Assembly (NCBI GenBank): GCA_032622095.1
Contig: CP136068.1
Location: 13,189,729 to 13,253,728, forward strand
Direction: 5' to 3'
Source of the DNA: Siphonodentalium dalli
Taxonomy: Eukaryota > Mollusca > Scaphopoda > Gadilida > Siphonodentaliidae
Length of the DNA: 64,000 nucleotides
The notes under the pieces are model-generated. The model ran no database searches, was not told the DNA's origin, and saw nothing but the letters and a program-made list of their open reading frames with translations. A program made the position numbers and the translations under genes. The first letter of the stretch is position 1, and every line of letters begins with the position of its first letter. Below are positions 46,404 through 58,482 of the stretch, in pieces.

Positions 46404-48419
46404 TAATGCTACATACATGTATGTACAACTACATGCCAAAAATTTTCACGGACCTAACGGTAATTGAGTCATTAATTTGACATATACGCAGTCTCAAACT
46501 TTAATGCATAGACACCTACGGCAATGATTAAATACATCTTAATATATGTGGGGAACTGAATAGTTACGCATACGGTCTCTCATAGTTCTCTTAAAATTAA
46601 ATTGATTTCGATTTAAAAAATTAACAGCAACCTCTGCATCCAATCAGATTAGTACTTATGCAATGAAGGAAATGAGTTAGCACGAAAAATTGGCAACAGA
46701 AATGTCTGAGGTTTTTGGTGACTTTTTATCAGAAAAACACACATAAAGTGGGCAAATCTGCGACAATCGTAAAATGAATTGCGAAAATAATTTAAATTAA
46801 AATAGTAGACAATGATTAGCAGTCCCTGCAACAACTCAGTTGACAATCAATTTGCTTGAGAATGAGACTGCCAACTTTAATAGCTCGATTTAGAATGCGG
46901 AAATGAGCTAAACACAGTGATTATCCCTTCCCCATACTAAATATTAACTCATTCAGTGCCGAAAGGTGCTATCCATTTTCGGCGACGTATATATATGTCG
47001 CCCAGAACATTTCGTGGCGAAAAACTCAAAATTTCAATATTGGTGTACATGCTTAAAACACTGCGGATTACAAGTCACATCTTTTGAGAATTTTCATCGG
47101 GAGTGGGGCGGGTTTGGGTAGTGGTGGTGCAATGACTAAGAATTCATGTGAATATTTCTGAACAACTGTACAGAGTTACGTGTACAATAATAGCATGGTT
47201 ATTGGCTATGGTGCATTTGATTTGGTTTCCTAATATGGAGACATTCGCTATATAATACGTTCTACTTATTATCTTGCGTTACTTCTCTCTCACTCGCTAT
47301 TTCTTTCTTAGTATTTCTCACTGTCTATTCATCCGCAAATTTATCCTCACGCTACCGTTTACTTTCCATGTCTTCTTATCCTACTTTCTTTCATATTCGC
47401 CATATCCAGTTCTAGATGATGTTTGATCGGTTGTATTCAGTATATTGTTGTGCATTGTGTATATATTGCTATATTTACATTTATTAAAAGATGATCTCTT
47501 TTATTGGAATAGTGTTCTTAATATGCAAGGCTGGTTTTGAATTACTGTTGCTTTAAATTTATGGACTAGCTCATTATATATTTCAAATTTGGTGTCACAT
47601 GCAAATGGATTTTGTTATATATTTGTTCTGTGACCTATGTCACACTTGTATGATATGTGGCACATATCACTCTCGTGTGGTCATATCACTTATATATTGT
47701 TTGTTCAACTTTCAGGTTGAAAATAAACCAATTTAGACAACCTTGGTGTGGATTTCATCCTCCGACGAAACAGGGCCGTCTGAATATAGGTGGTGAAAAA
47801 TTGTGTGTTTTGTGGGCGTGACTAAAGTCTTGCAGAGTTCAAACTCTATGAGAGGTCAATGTATACAGCGTCCAGATGTGTTAATTGGAGACCAATTTTG
47901 ATTGCGTAAAGGGCGATTAGTATCAAGTCGGGCATGCCCTGATCCATCGAATACTTGGTTTAACGCCAACGATATAGGAATGCTGATTTGGACAACAGGC
48001 ACATTACGTCAATATATATATGTACCTTATGGGGTTAGCCAAATTACAATGATAAATTACTATATGAAACATTGTCAATAAGTTGCTCTTACATGTTTTA
48101 AGATATCAAACAGAAACTTGGTAGTGAGGGTTTTTTCTATGCGCTGAATTCAATTGAATTGTCACCGGGGTTAATCAGATGGCCCAAAATGTGTCATTGA
48201 CGCCGAATATGTAGCAACGTGTACCACACTAACGGGAAACTAATATACGCCACACAGCGAAAGTACGATTGCTGTACTACTAGTAGTCCTATAGAACGGA
48301 AACAATTGATTTTCAAATTGTTTTCAGTTTTGTCATCTGCTTTTCTAGGAAATCTGTTATTGTAAACGTCATCCCATTTAGACAATTTGTTAGGTACTGT
48401 ATCACTGATCACCCCCCAC
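46404..48419. other. No gene recognised
   Basis: About 2 kb of AT-rich, mostly unique-looking sequence. A pyrimidine-rich run lies at 47270-47400. Frames up to about 72 codons have no motif. Could be intergenic or intronic. Confidence 0.4.
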
Positions 48420-48780
48420 TCCGATCCTTGCCATATTGCTACATGTACCGTATGTTATTCCACCAGCAAAATTAATGCCTAAAATTGCACAAAATAAATT
48501 GTTTAGATAGCCCACAGGGGCCTGTAACGCGCTCCGCTGTCCGCCCCCCTTTTGCGCTGCCCATATACGCCGCTGCTATATACGCGCCTGCTTCACGCTA
48601 ATGGTATAATAATACCTATTATTATACCATTAGCGTGAAGCAGGTGCGTATATAGCAGCGGCGTATATGGGCAGCGCAAAAGGGGGGCGGACAGCGGAGC
48701 GCGTTACAGGCCCCTGTGGATAGCCACAAAAAACAACAGATTTGTAATTTCACGCAATCGGTGTTAATTTGAAGTACTCA
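48420..48780. repeat. Occupied copy of a ~145-bp direct duplication
   Basis: 'gatccttgccatatt', 'ttattccaccagcaaaattaatgcct' and 'aatttcacgcaatcgg' recur in the same order at 48973-49115. This copy carries the palindromic insertion at 48513-48718. Confidence 0.8.
48513..48718. mobile_element. 206-bp near-perfect palindromic insertion
   Basis: The arms are exact reverse complements about 48615/48616 (two-base centre CC) with a single mismatch seen (gcgcctgc / gcaggtgc). Ends are CACAGGGGCC / GGCCCCTGTG. GATAGCC stands on both sides (48506-48512, 48719-48725). The duplicate site at 49054-49060 has a single GATAGCC with nothing inserted, so this is a genuine insertion with a 7-bp duplication. 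No ORF. CAGGGG-like ends suggest a DNA transposon MITE, but 7 bp does not settle the superfamily. Confidence 0.8.
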
Positions 48781-48972
48781 TTGCCATGTCAACATGAAAT
48801 TTTGGAGCTGTGATGACACTGTAGTATCTACCGGAATTGGACTATCTGTATCTGTAGATATTACAGTGCAGGAACCAATTCTGGTTGTAGACGCACTGGT
48901 CCAGGTGCTACCATGGCCGAGTAACTTTATAACCCTGTGGTGACTCCAGTACGTTCTTTAACGTGCACACAC

Positions 48973-49115
48973 CGATCCTTGCCATATTAACATATTGCTA
49001 TGTTATTCCACCAGCAAAATTAATGCCTAAAACTGCACAGAATAAATTGTTTGGATAGCCACAAAAAACAACAAATTTGTAATTTCACGCAATCGGTTTT
49101 AATTTTATATCATAA
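48973..49115. repeat. Unoccupied copy of the direct duplication
   Basis: Matches 48420-48780 without the palindrome (GATAGCC once, 49054-49060). Similarity ends near 'aatcggttttaattt', where the DIRS-type element may begin. Confidence 0.75.
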
Positions 49116-49366
49116 ATTAGGTACTCACCTGATATAATTTGTTCTGGATATTTATCCCTAGCGCCCACTATCGCCTAGCTTAATATTTACATATAAAATG
49201 GCATTCCGAAATTTCGTTTCGGCTTGCAGTTGTAACTTTTAATTTCGTTTCGTAATTCCGTTCGCATGTACTTTGTGTTAACCCTGAATCTGCCTCTATT
49301 TCTTCTAGGCGCTTGCCACGGAAACATCGCAAGTATACTCGCTCCTGTTTTATCTTTTTCTGAGAT

Positions 49367-50733
49367 ATGTTGGAGTCAAACGCTCCCGACTCACCTGTTG
49401 ACGAGGCGACTATACATCCTCGCGGTCACAGGAACGATATCTATGATCAATTGCGAAAAGAATTCTCTGATGAATTTTCAAAAATGTGAGACGAATTTTT
49501 TCGCAAAAATACTTCAGCTTCTGTGGAAGCAACGGACGTTCAGGCGCCTGGCTCAGGGCCTCAAACAACTTCCAAACGTACGAGTCGCTCGTCAGGTCGA
49601 CGGAACAAGCGACTTTGTCCTGATACCCATGCTGCCGGTAGTTCTTCTTCTGAACTAGACGACCAGGACAATGTGTCACTGGCATGTAGCCAAACTATTC
49701 ACAATGTGAATGACATTCATGATTCTGACGTGGAGGACATAACTTTGCCTCTCCCAGTGGCTCCTGCGGAGCAAATTTCTGTACAAAAAGGTCTTTTGGA
49801 ACTGTTTGGCAAAGATGCCTTAACCAAAACACAGGATGTTCAGCAAGGTCTTTTGCTTGATCGGACACAGAATATGGTGTTACAGCAGACATGGCGGTCA
49901 GAAAAGCCCCAGCATGTCAGTGCTTTCCCGGAGGGAACTTACACCGAATTTCCAATTCATACTGACAGTGAACAGTTCTTAGCCGTTCCTTCCATGGAAG
50001 ACCTTGTGAAGCGGTGCAATAAACCCATCACCAAGGATCTCAAGGGTCTCATCGGCATGCCTTATAAGCCAATTGAAATGATGGCATTCAAATGTCACTA
50101 TTCTGCTCATGCCGGTATAGCCATCACATGTTATTTGCAACAAGCTTTGGCCAAAACTCTGACGGAGCTCAACAAAGAGGAACCAGATACAGACGTTCTA
50201 TCTACCCTTATTCGCGATACGTTCGCCATGTCCACTCGGATTCTCGATCAATTTGGTCGCTGTGGCGTTTTCCACCATCTAATCAGACGTCAATCCACTC
50301 TCACTCACTCTGGTCTGTGGAAGGTGGATGAAGGTCGGGACCTTTTTCATATGCCTCTGTCTCGTGATGGCATTTTTGGTCCAGAGTTGGAAACTCGCTT
50401 GAAGGATCGTAAAAACGCTCGAAGGCCTTGGATGAACTTTTTCATGAGACTCATACCGGTCCCAAACCCAAAGGTGGGAAAAGGCCAGCAGCTAGTGCTA
50501 GTACCAACTCAGCTCCAGGGCCACCTCGTCCCCTGAAAAGACAATTTGTTCCCACATCTGATTTTCAAAGGCACAGATCTCCACTGGACAGTGTCGGTGG
50601 TGGTCCTTCTTCCGGTTCTACCGGAAGTTCTTTTCGTGGCTACAATACTCAGCGACAATCGAGCACAGCACCATCCACGAAATTCAAAATTCCGAAGAGT
50701 GGCAACCAGCGGGGCAGAGGCAACCGCAGTTGA
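49367..50733 (+). pseudogene. DIRS Gag-like ORF, broken
   Basis: First ATG at 49367; the frame meets TGA at 49487-49489 and then stays open to 50536. Residue context before the stop is EFSDEFSKM. The C-terminal basic, Gly/Ser-rich tail (KPKGGKRPAASAS ... GNQRGRGNRS) lies in another frame, 50428-50733, so a one-base indel near 50425 is implied. Gag proteins of DIRS elements often end in such basic tails. No CCHC knuckle is visible. The N-terminal third is rich in Ser, Thr and charged residues. Confidence 0.6.
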
Positions 50734-50739
50734 CTACAT

Positions 50740-51103
50740 GATGGTGAGTACATTACCTACAATTCCTTATCCCGATGTTCTGGTGGGGGGACGTTTTCAA
50801 ACTTTTGTTCCTCGCTGGCAACTAATAACTTCGACCCATGGAGTCTGGAAGTCATCAGCAACAGGTACCGATTCAATTTTGTGACACTGCCACCGTTTCG
50901 GGGCATTACCGTGACCAAGGTCAACCAAACACAGCATGCTCTGTTAGACACGGCAATTCAAAATCTTTTGGAATTAAACGCTATCGAACGTGTTCCCCCC
51001 GAATTAAATCAGGCCGGTTTTTACAGTACGCTGTTTCTGGGCCGCAAGAAAAATGGGGACTATCGTCCAGTTTTAAACCTCAAAACTTTAAACCTTTATA
51101 TAA
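50740..51103 (+). pseudogene. DIRS reverse transcriptase, N-terminal part
   Basis: Starts with VGGRFQTFVPRWQLITS, the conserved DIRS/Ngaro entry to the RT domain. After a one-base frameshift near 50835 it continues DPWSLEVISNRYRF, then AIERVPPELNQAGFYSTLF and YRPVLNLKTLNLYI. This covers the region before catalytic motif A. Protein similarity stops exactly at the insertion boundary after LNLYI. Confidence 0.75.
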
Positions 51104-51205
51104 ACGAGAGGCCGATCACGATCGGCAGATGTTTAACCCATACCTTGGCGACAGCGATGAGCTATTTTCATATATCCTTACCCCATCCTTTTCATGAGTA
51201 GATAC

Positions 51206-52129
51206 TGCATGAAACCGGTACATTTTTCCTCCACTAGGCATTTTGTAACACCGTTACAAATGTTACAAGTGTTACAAAATGCATATTCTGGGCATCTTAC
51301 TTCATATGATTTATGAGATACCAGAGATAATAAATGTTACAAATGATTTAAAGTGCCAGTAGAAAACCGCAGCCTATTTTTTTCTATTTGTAACATGTAG
51401 CTACACTGATACGGTAGAAATAAAATAGGCTGCGGTTTTCTACTGGGACTTTAAATCATTTGTAACTTTTGTAATACCCATCTACGAGCAGTCTCTCTGG
51501 TATCTCAGAAATAATGTAACACTTGTAACGCTTTGCAACATTTCGCTACACTGAGACGGTAGAAATAAATAGGCTGCAGTTTTCTACTGGGACTTTTAAT
51601 CATTTGTAACATTTGTAACACTTGTAACACCCATCTACAAGCGGTCTCTCTGGTATCTCAGAAAATATTGTAAAACTTGTAACGCTTTGTAACATGTCGC
51701 TACGCTGAGTCGGAAGGAATAAAATATGCTGCGGTTTTCTACTGGGACTTTAAATCATTTGTAACATTTGTAACACTTGTAACACCCGTCTACGAGCGGT
51801 CTCTCTGGTATCTCAGAAATAATGTAACACTTGTAACACATTGTAACATGTCGCTACACTGAACACGGTAGAAAAAAATAGGCTGCGGTTTTCTACTGGG
51901 ACTTTAAATCATTTGTAACACTTGTAACACCTGTCTACGAGCGGTCTCTTTGGTATCTCAGAAATAATGTAACACTTGTAACGCATTGTAACATGTCGCT
52001 ACACTGAACACGGTAGAAAAAAATAGGCTGCGGTTTTCTACTGGGACTTTAAATCATTTGTAACACTTGTAACACTTGTAACACTGTTACAAAATGCCTA
52101 GTGGAGGAAAAATGTACCGGATTCATGCA
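51206..52129. mobile_element. Foldback element filled with ~150-bp satellite units
   Basis: TGCATGAAACCGGTACATTT...CTAGGCATTTTGTAACA at the left is mirrored at 52083-52129. Between the ~46-bp arms are five units with 'aataggctgcggttttctac' at 51424, 51568, 51723 (variant), 51877 and 52022. A reversed half-unit at about 51338-51372 pairs with the first one. Runs of TTGTAACA/TGTTACAA dominate. No ORF. Confidence 0.75.
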
Positions 52130-52645
52130 ATATATGTTCATGAGTGCAAAACTTTAAACAATTCACACCTTACTATTAATTCACAAGTGAAATCACACTT
52201 ATTGGGCACCTTGCTCACATTAACACAATGTTAACAGACGTGGCTTTGATTTCAACCTATTAGTGACTCCAACACAGATACATGTATGTCTTATAGAGTT
52301 ATAAGTCTAATTAAGCTCAATCCATAGTCGGAGAGAAGCACCATAGCTGTTAAATATCAAATAGTTAAGAAATTAGGTAGATAAACATCATAGCAACTCA
52401 ATTTATCTATTTATTACATTGGAACATGAAACATTACATATTGTGTGGGGTTTTTTATTATCATTGCTATTTTTTTGTTCATAATATCTTGTGTCAGCTG
52501 TATATTAAAAATTCATAGCAACCTATTAATATTTCACCACTAAAAAACAATCAATACCTGATCAACTATAGAAGTGAGAGATGTACAGACCTGAATATGA
52601 AATATGATTGCTAATGATTGGATATAAATGTTAATTTTCTTGTAC

Positions 52646-53187
52646 CCATTCGATCGATACCAAAATCTATACAGGTGAAGAATGTGTCATGATTATCACA
52701 GATGTGATTATTTATAGAATAATCATGCAAAAAATATTTAGCTATCACATTGTGTCAACAGGATTGGTGAAGGATGTTAATATATTTAAGCAAATAAACC
52801 AAATGACCCTCACTATGCAGGTTAGAGGTGTGTTATCATAAACTGTGCCAGAACTATAAACATAATCAATGGAAATATTTGAGTTGATCATTAGAAAGAT
52901 ATGTTTGTGAACAGTTTAAATATAATTAAAGTTAATATTATCACAACCATTCGATCGATACCAAAATCTATACAGGTGAAGAATGTGTCATGATTATCAC
53001 AGATGTGATTATTTATAGAATAATCATGCAAAAAATATTTAGCTATCACATTATGTCAACAGGATTGGTGAAGGATGTTAATATATTTAAGCAAATAAAC
53101 CAAATGACCCTCACTATGCAGGTTAGAGGTGTGTTATCATAAACTGTGCCAGAACTATAAACATAATCAATGGAAATATTTGAGTTA
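52646..53187. repeat. 241-bp direct duplication, 301 bp apart
   Basis: 'ccattcgatcgataccaaa' through 'ggaaatatttgagtt' occurs at 52646-52886 and 52947-53187 with only a few differences. It is part of the ~125-bp-unit body of the insertion. Confidence 0.85.
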
Positions 53188-53399
53188 TCAAATTGGATAG
53201 TAAGGGGTTAATCTTACCCAAACTAATGAACTGATAAACACAGAGTAGTCAACAAAAAGCATGTCATAGGATTTAGAAACCCATACAATAAGTCAGTCTC
53301 AAGAATCCCAGCACTGTTAATATTATCCTGTAGCCCAAATGCAATTGAGGGAATTTCAAAATAAGACATATCCTCTAATGATGAATTTTAATTGGTCAT

Positions 53400-54540
53400 T
53401 TCTTGAAACACTGACTGAACCTGGCTCAAAGTTAAAGTGATAATTTAATATATGTCTATCAGATAATATGAGTCAATCGAATGGGTTAATTTTAATCCCA
53501 AATCCATGCAAATTAAAAGTGGATCACCATCAACATGTACATAGAATAGGAGAATGATCAAATAAAAAACATCAGAAGACCATATGATGTGTGCAGAGGG
53601 TTAATCATTTTCAATGACATCATATGATGGAACTAAGGAATGCTGTATTAATTATTTTCTAAGTTATAACAACAGTGTCTCTGTAAACAATAATGCCATG
53701 AACTGCATGGTTTCAACAGAGAACAGAACTGGAATAAAGAGTCTAACATCAATCAAAGTTTGACAGATGTTTATATTAAGTCTGCAGCCACCATTGGAAC
53801 TATCAGGTCACTGTGTCCAAAGCAATAAATTATCTCCTTCCAATAACACAGGTGTGTGTTGTGTCTTGTTCCATTCAAATTTAATAGTGCATGGAAAAGA
53901 TGTATGAATTATAAAGGGCCATAACTCTGTTAATATATACCGGATCATATATACTTGATCTGTATTTAGGGGTCAGAAATTCATATACCAAAATTGGTGT
54001 CGATCAGATGAAAAATGTTTGAGTCATCCTGGCTTGGATGAATTCTATTTAAAAACAAGAGTGGAAAGGGTTAACTAAACAATACCAAAATCCATACAGA
54101 TGAAGAACGTGCTAAGAAAGACCTAGGTAAGAAATATGAGGCAGATCAGAAGAAAATTGTTTGATTTTGATACATCGGATAGCAATTGTGAGCAGGGTTA
54201 ATTATTTTCTAAACCAATCAACCAATCGATACCAAAAACTATACAGGTGAGCCATGTGTCATCATAAACCTGCATATAAAATATGAACACAATGGGTAAA
54301 AAATACATGAGTTATGGCATCAGATAGAATATGACAAGGTATGGATGGAAAGTGTTAATCATTTCTAAACCGATCAACCGATCAATACCAAAAACTATAC
54401 AGTTGAGGGGTGTGTCATCATAAACATGCACATAAAATTTGAACATGATCCGATAAAAACTACTCAAGTAATCGAATCGGATAGCAAGTGTCTACGGACA
54501 GACAGACGGCTCGACAGACGGACGGACGAACGACGGATGG
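53400..54540 (+). repeat. Degenerate ~125-bp units ending in GACGG tail
   Basis: 'atcgataccaaaaactatacagg' and 'gaatcggatagcaa...gggttaat' phrases recur (about 53460, 54080, 54220, 54370), ending in 'agacggacggacgaacgacgg' at 54500-54535. Same architecture as 1770-4150, 40560-41120 and 62257-63120. Confidence 0.55.
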
Positions 54541-54588
54541 TTGATCCGGACGTCGGCATTATGTGAACCATACATGGTATGGGTACAC

Positions 54589-55211
54589 ATAAAAAGGAAC
54601 ACTTCCAAATGGAAACTCTCGCCACAACTTTGGACATGGTTCAAAAGGGCGATTGGGCTTTTATGGCAGACATTCAAAATGCTTATTTTCACCTCGCAGT
54701 CTGGGAAGGTCACCGCAAATATCTCCGGTTTTGCGTGGGGGACACCCGTCAAATTTATCAATTCCGATCTCTCGTGCTTGGTCACACGGCGGCACCACGA
54801 GTGTACACCAAGGTGGTCCGCCAAGTTGTATAGGCCGTCTTCGAGGCCTCGGTCTCCGACTGATGGTCGATATCGACGACTGGTTATGTCTGAATCAATC
54901 CCCAGTGGAACTACTTCATCACCGATCAATAGTTTTACAAACTCTGATCAACCTGGGATTTTTAATCAACACCGAAAAATCCAATCTAGCTCCGACCCAA
55001 AATTTCACTTATTTGGGGGCAGCACTCAGCATGGATTTTGGAATGGTGAAGCCATGCATAGACCGTTTAGAAACCATCAACAAAGCTGTACAACTTCTTC
55101 TCAAGAGTTCCCAGAGTCCAGCCAGGACCTATCTCCATCTCCTGGGTCTAATTGCCTCTTGTCTAACCTTGATTCCGAATGCTCGGTTATTTATGAGGCC
55201 ACTCTAACATT
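54589..55211 (+). pseudogene. DIRS reverse transcriptase, catalytic part
   Basis: Resumes with HFQMETLATTLDMV. Motif A is MADIQNAYFHL (catalytic Asp present), the next conserved block is QIYQFRSLVLGHTAAPRV, and motif C is VDIDDWL (both catalytic Asp present). Then come LGFLINTEKSNLAP and FTYLGA. A frameshift with TAG lies at about 54831-54845, just before motif C. The frame stops at 55205-55207. All catalytic residues are still recognisable. Confidence 0.75.
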
Positions 55212-55274
55212 ACCTCTTGGAGCATTTGGCGACCTTTCTGTCAAAATTTTGACCAACCAATAGCATGTTCACGG

Positions 55275-56488
55275 TTGCTCATTCCTCATCTACGCTGGTG
55301 GCAACAAACAGCCAACACAGCTCGGGGTCAATCAGTAATACCCGCCCAAACTTCAGACACGATCACAAGCGATGCGAGTTTGAAAGGGTGGGGGGCGCAT
55401 TTCGGGAATCTGAATGCGCAAGGGACCTGGTCTTCTGAAGATTCAACCCTCCACATCAACAACCTGGAAATGAGGGCTGTTTACCTCGGTCTTCAGCATT
55501 TCTCTGCGCTAATCCGCAACCAGTGTGTTCTCCTTCGCACCGACAACACTGTCGTGCTATATTTAAACAAGCAGGGGGGACGCGTTCGCCGACCCTATCT
55601 CGTCTAGCTCAAGAGATATGGCACTACGCTCTGTCCAAGGGCATGACTATCCAGGCATTACACATAGCCGGAATTCTCAATGTACGAGCAGATATTCTGA
55701 GCCGACATTCAATCAGGGACACGGAATGGGAGTTACCGGTAGCTGCCCCGGTATTAGCCAGGGTGTTTCTTCTATGGGGTCGCCCCAACATAGACCTTTT
55801 TGCCAGTCACATGAACAAAAAACTACCGGTCTTCTGCACATGGCATCATCATTACCAGGCATACGCAACGGATGCGTTGTCTCTGGATTGGAATCAAATG
55901 TTCGCGTATGCGTTTCCGCCTATTCCGATCATGAGCAGAGTCCTGAGTCATTTTCAGAAATATCATTGCGAGATAATTCTAATAGCTCCACAATGGCCGA
56001 CACAACCGTGGTATCCGATTTTTCTCGAATACCTGATCGACCTGCCGATCCGATTTCCACTGGAGACGGGGTTATTAACTCAACATCGAGGTTTTGTCCA
56101 TCATCCCAATCTCCAAATGACACATCTAACTGCTTGGCATCTTTCGACTTGCGCCTCCAAATGCAAGGCTTTTCAGAAAACTCTCGAAAGTTGGTCGTTG
56201 CCTCCTGGCGACCCGGTACGCGTCGGGATTACAACTGTAAGTTCCGACGATTCCATCGCTGTTGTCAAAAATGGAAAATTAATACCTATTCAGCTACTAC
56301 AACTGAATGTGCCGATTTTCTGGCTGGCTTATTTCATGAGAACTTACAATACCGCACCATTTCTGGATACAGATCCATGTTATCAACAATGTTACCACCA
56401 GTTGACAATTGCGTTATTGGGCAACATCCTCACATTATCAGAATGCTCAAGGGAATATTCAATGCCCGTCCACCTACTCGTAAATTAA
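55275..56488 (+). pseudogene. DIRS RNase H and methyltransferase-like segment
   Basis: RNase H signatures are SDASLKGWGAHF, NLEMRAVYLGL and LRTDNTVV, matching the conserved D-E-D acidic residues. A frameshift near 55575 moves the frame, which continues with LHIAGILNVRADILSR. It ends in the DIRS-typical downstream segment (WGRPNIDLFASHMNKKLPVF ... IAPQWPTQPWYPIF) often labelled Dam-like. The last ~120 codons overlap the recombinase frame and are probably not translated from this frame. Confidence 0.7.
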
Positions 56489-57129
56489 TTCCGGGTTGGG
56501 AACTTCCGTTGGTTTTAAAAATGCTCCAACAACCACCTTTCTAACCACTTGACAAGTCTTCTTTGCAATATCTGACTTGGAAGACTGTGTTCCTCATTGC
56601 AATCACAACTTTCAAACGTTGTGGGGACATTAAATCACTTGGTACGGGTCCCGAGGCAATGCAAATACAACAAAATGGTATTCAGTTCATACGACGGGGA
56701 CTTGCTAAACAAGATCGGATTAATCATAGAAACCCGATAATTTTTGTACCTGCATTCATGGACAATGAACTATTGGATCCTCGACGGACCATTTTAGCTT
56801 ATTTGCACCGAACTAAGACTTGGAGGTCACTAGCATCTGAGGACAATTCTTTGTTTTTGTCCTTTAATAGACCCCATAAGCCTGTTTCATCTCAGACAAT
56901 TTCTGGGTGGATTGTTAGCACAATTAAAAAGGCTTACTCTTCTCTTTCCAGCAAACCTATTGACGAGTGTGTGAGAGGGCATTCCACACGAGCAGTCGGG
57001 CCTTCGTGGGCTCTTTATAAGGGCGTTCCTTTGTCTCAAATTCTAGAGAGTGCTGATTGGAAGGATCCATCCACTTTCATAAACTTTTATCTTCATGATG
57101 TGAGAGCATCCATCTTGGAAGATGCATGA
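55618..57129 (+). pseudogene. DIRS tyrosine recombinase, one nonsense codon
   Basis: The frame runs from ATG 55618, with a single TAA at 56542-56544, to the natural stop at 57127-57129. The N-terminal overlap with RNase H/MT is usual for DIRS. The core-binding part is around YRTISGYRSMLSTML. Catalytic residues: Arg in TTFKRCGDIKSL (codon 56617-56619), HxxR in VRGHSTRAV, Trp in ADWKDPSTF and the nucleophile Tyr in FINFYLHD. In active elements the enzyme integrates a circular DNA intermediate by site-specific recombination without target duplication. Apart from the nonsense codon this is the best-preserved ORF of the element. Confidence 0.8.
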
Positions 57130-58482
57130 TTGTTATGACAGCAATATACCTGTGAACAGGGGGTGTAGCGGTCATACAATTATGCGTACATGTACGGCCG
57201 AATAATATGGGCACAATTTACATATGCTGTGAAGCATTATCCGAGCTGCAAAGCAGTAAGTGGGAGAGAACACAAGAGTGGGAGAGAACACAAGAGGAGG
57301 GAGTTCGGGGGCCTGCCCTGAGGAAATCTTTTAATATTGCATTGAAAATGACGCGTTTCCTGATATATATACATGCATATACATGTAGAAGAGGTTACAA
57401 AAATGGAAATAAGTAATATTTACTGTAATAATGAGTTAGATCAACTAAATCCTGACATCGGTGGTATTTCTAGTAGATTATATTCATGAGTGAGTGACAA
57501 TCACATAATTACATTCGCCGATGCAGCCATGTCACTGCAGGAAGTTGGTGAGGGGAGTGTGGTGAGGGGAGTGTGGAGTGCTAGCTGGTTGAACAAAAAT
57601 TCTATAGCCTATACCTGATTGACTGAATTTGGCACATGATAGTAACATGCCTACGGTTGGCGATACATGTATCGTAACAACTAAATTTACCAAAATCCAT
57701 ACGTCAATACCACGTACACATTTGGCCCATGCACTTTCCTGGCAGTGCTTAGCCATGGAGCATAACTTAGGAATAGGCCCTTACGTGAAAATTTTGAATT
57801 CTTCTAAATTTATCACTGTATTGAATCTTCTTTAAGTTTCTCAATAACTGCCACCAATCCTAAGTTATGATAAAGAACATCTCTACCATTTTTTTCAGGC
57901 AAAAAACTGATGGATTTTACCAATTTTTTGTGCATTGTGGAATTTTAACCAATTGACAATATATAGGTTACTTATTACTTCATTTGTATTTGAATATGGA
58001 AACATTACTGACAATCATTAAGGTATACACATATACTTTCCCATACTATTTCACCCCAAATATTTACCCAGGATTTACTTCCCATTGGTTTGTCCCATCA
58101 GTCACGTTTTGTGTTCATAATGTTGTGGTACACACGAACAATTGAGATACTAATACTAACTTTTGTTTTCCTACTATACATTCACAATGGAACATTAATA
58201 TAAGAAATTATGTTATCCAATACAAATACATTCAATTGTTTTAAATGTAGCCATGTAAATTATGTCCCATCAGTCACAAAACATTCTCAAATATCTGAGT
58301 TTATGGACACATACACACAACATTGAAATGCCACAATATATGATGTTACAAAAAGATTTTAGTGTTTAATATCTTGATTTCTTTGAATGCTGATGTACTA
58401 ATTATTTTCACATACTAATTTCAACTTTTTGTCATAATATCGATATGTATTACCGGTATATGGACACCATCTTGTCTGGAGT
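57130..58482. other. No gene; includes an 18-bp tandem pair
   Basis: Holds the 3' untranslated part of the DIRS-type element (limit uncertain). 'gtgggagagaacacaaga' is duplicated in tandem near 57260-57295. The rest is AT-rich and unrecognised. Confidence 0.45.

Larger units (their letters stand above)
51104..54588. mobile_element. 3.5-kb composite insertion in the DIRS reverse transcriptase
   Basis: RT similarity breaks after LNLYI and resumes with KKEHFQME. ATAA stands on both sides (51100-51103 and 54589-54592). With one ATAA the reading frame and the spacing typical of DIRS RTs are kept, so a 4-bp target duplication is likely. The left tip has a GCCGATC/GATCGGC stem and recurs at 39903. 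The right tip has a CCATAC-ATG-GTATGG hairpin preceded by cggacggacg-type repeats. It contains a foldback satellite (51206-52129), a 241-bp direct duplication and ~125-bp tandem units. No ORF of its own. Confidence 0.7.
49120..57200 (+). mobile_element. DIRS-order retrotransposon, decayed and interrupted
   Basis: Order on the plus strand: Gag-like, reverse transcriptase, RNase H, methyltransferase-like segment, tyrosine recombinase. The tyrosine recombinase in place of an integrase, overlapping the RT/RH frame, defines the DIRS order. Without the 3.5-kb insertion the element is about 4.6 kb between outer coding ends. Terminal repeats could not be recognised on either side, so the outer limits are estimates. 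Nonsense and frameshift lesions in every ORF make it non-functional. Confidence 0.75.
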
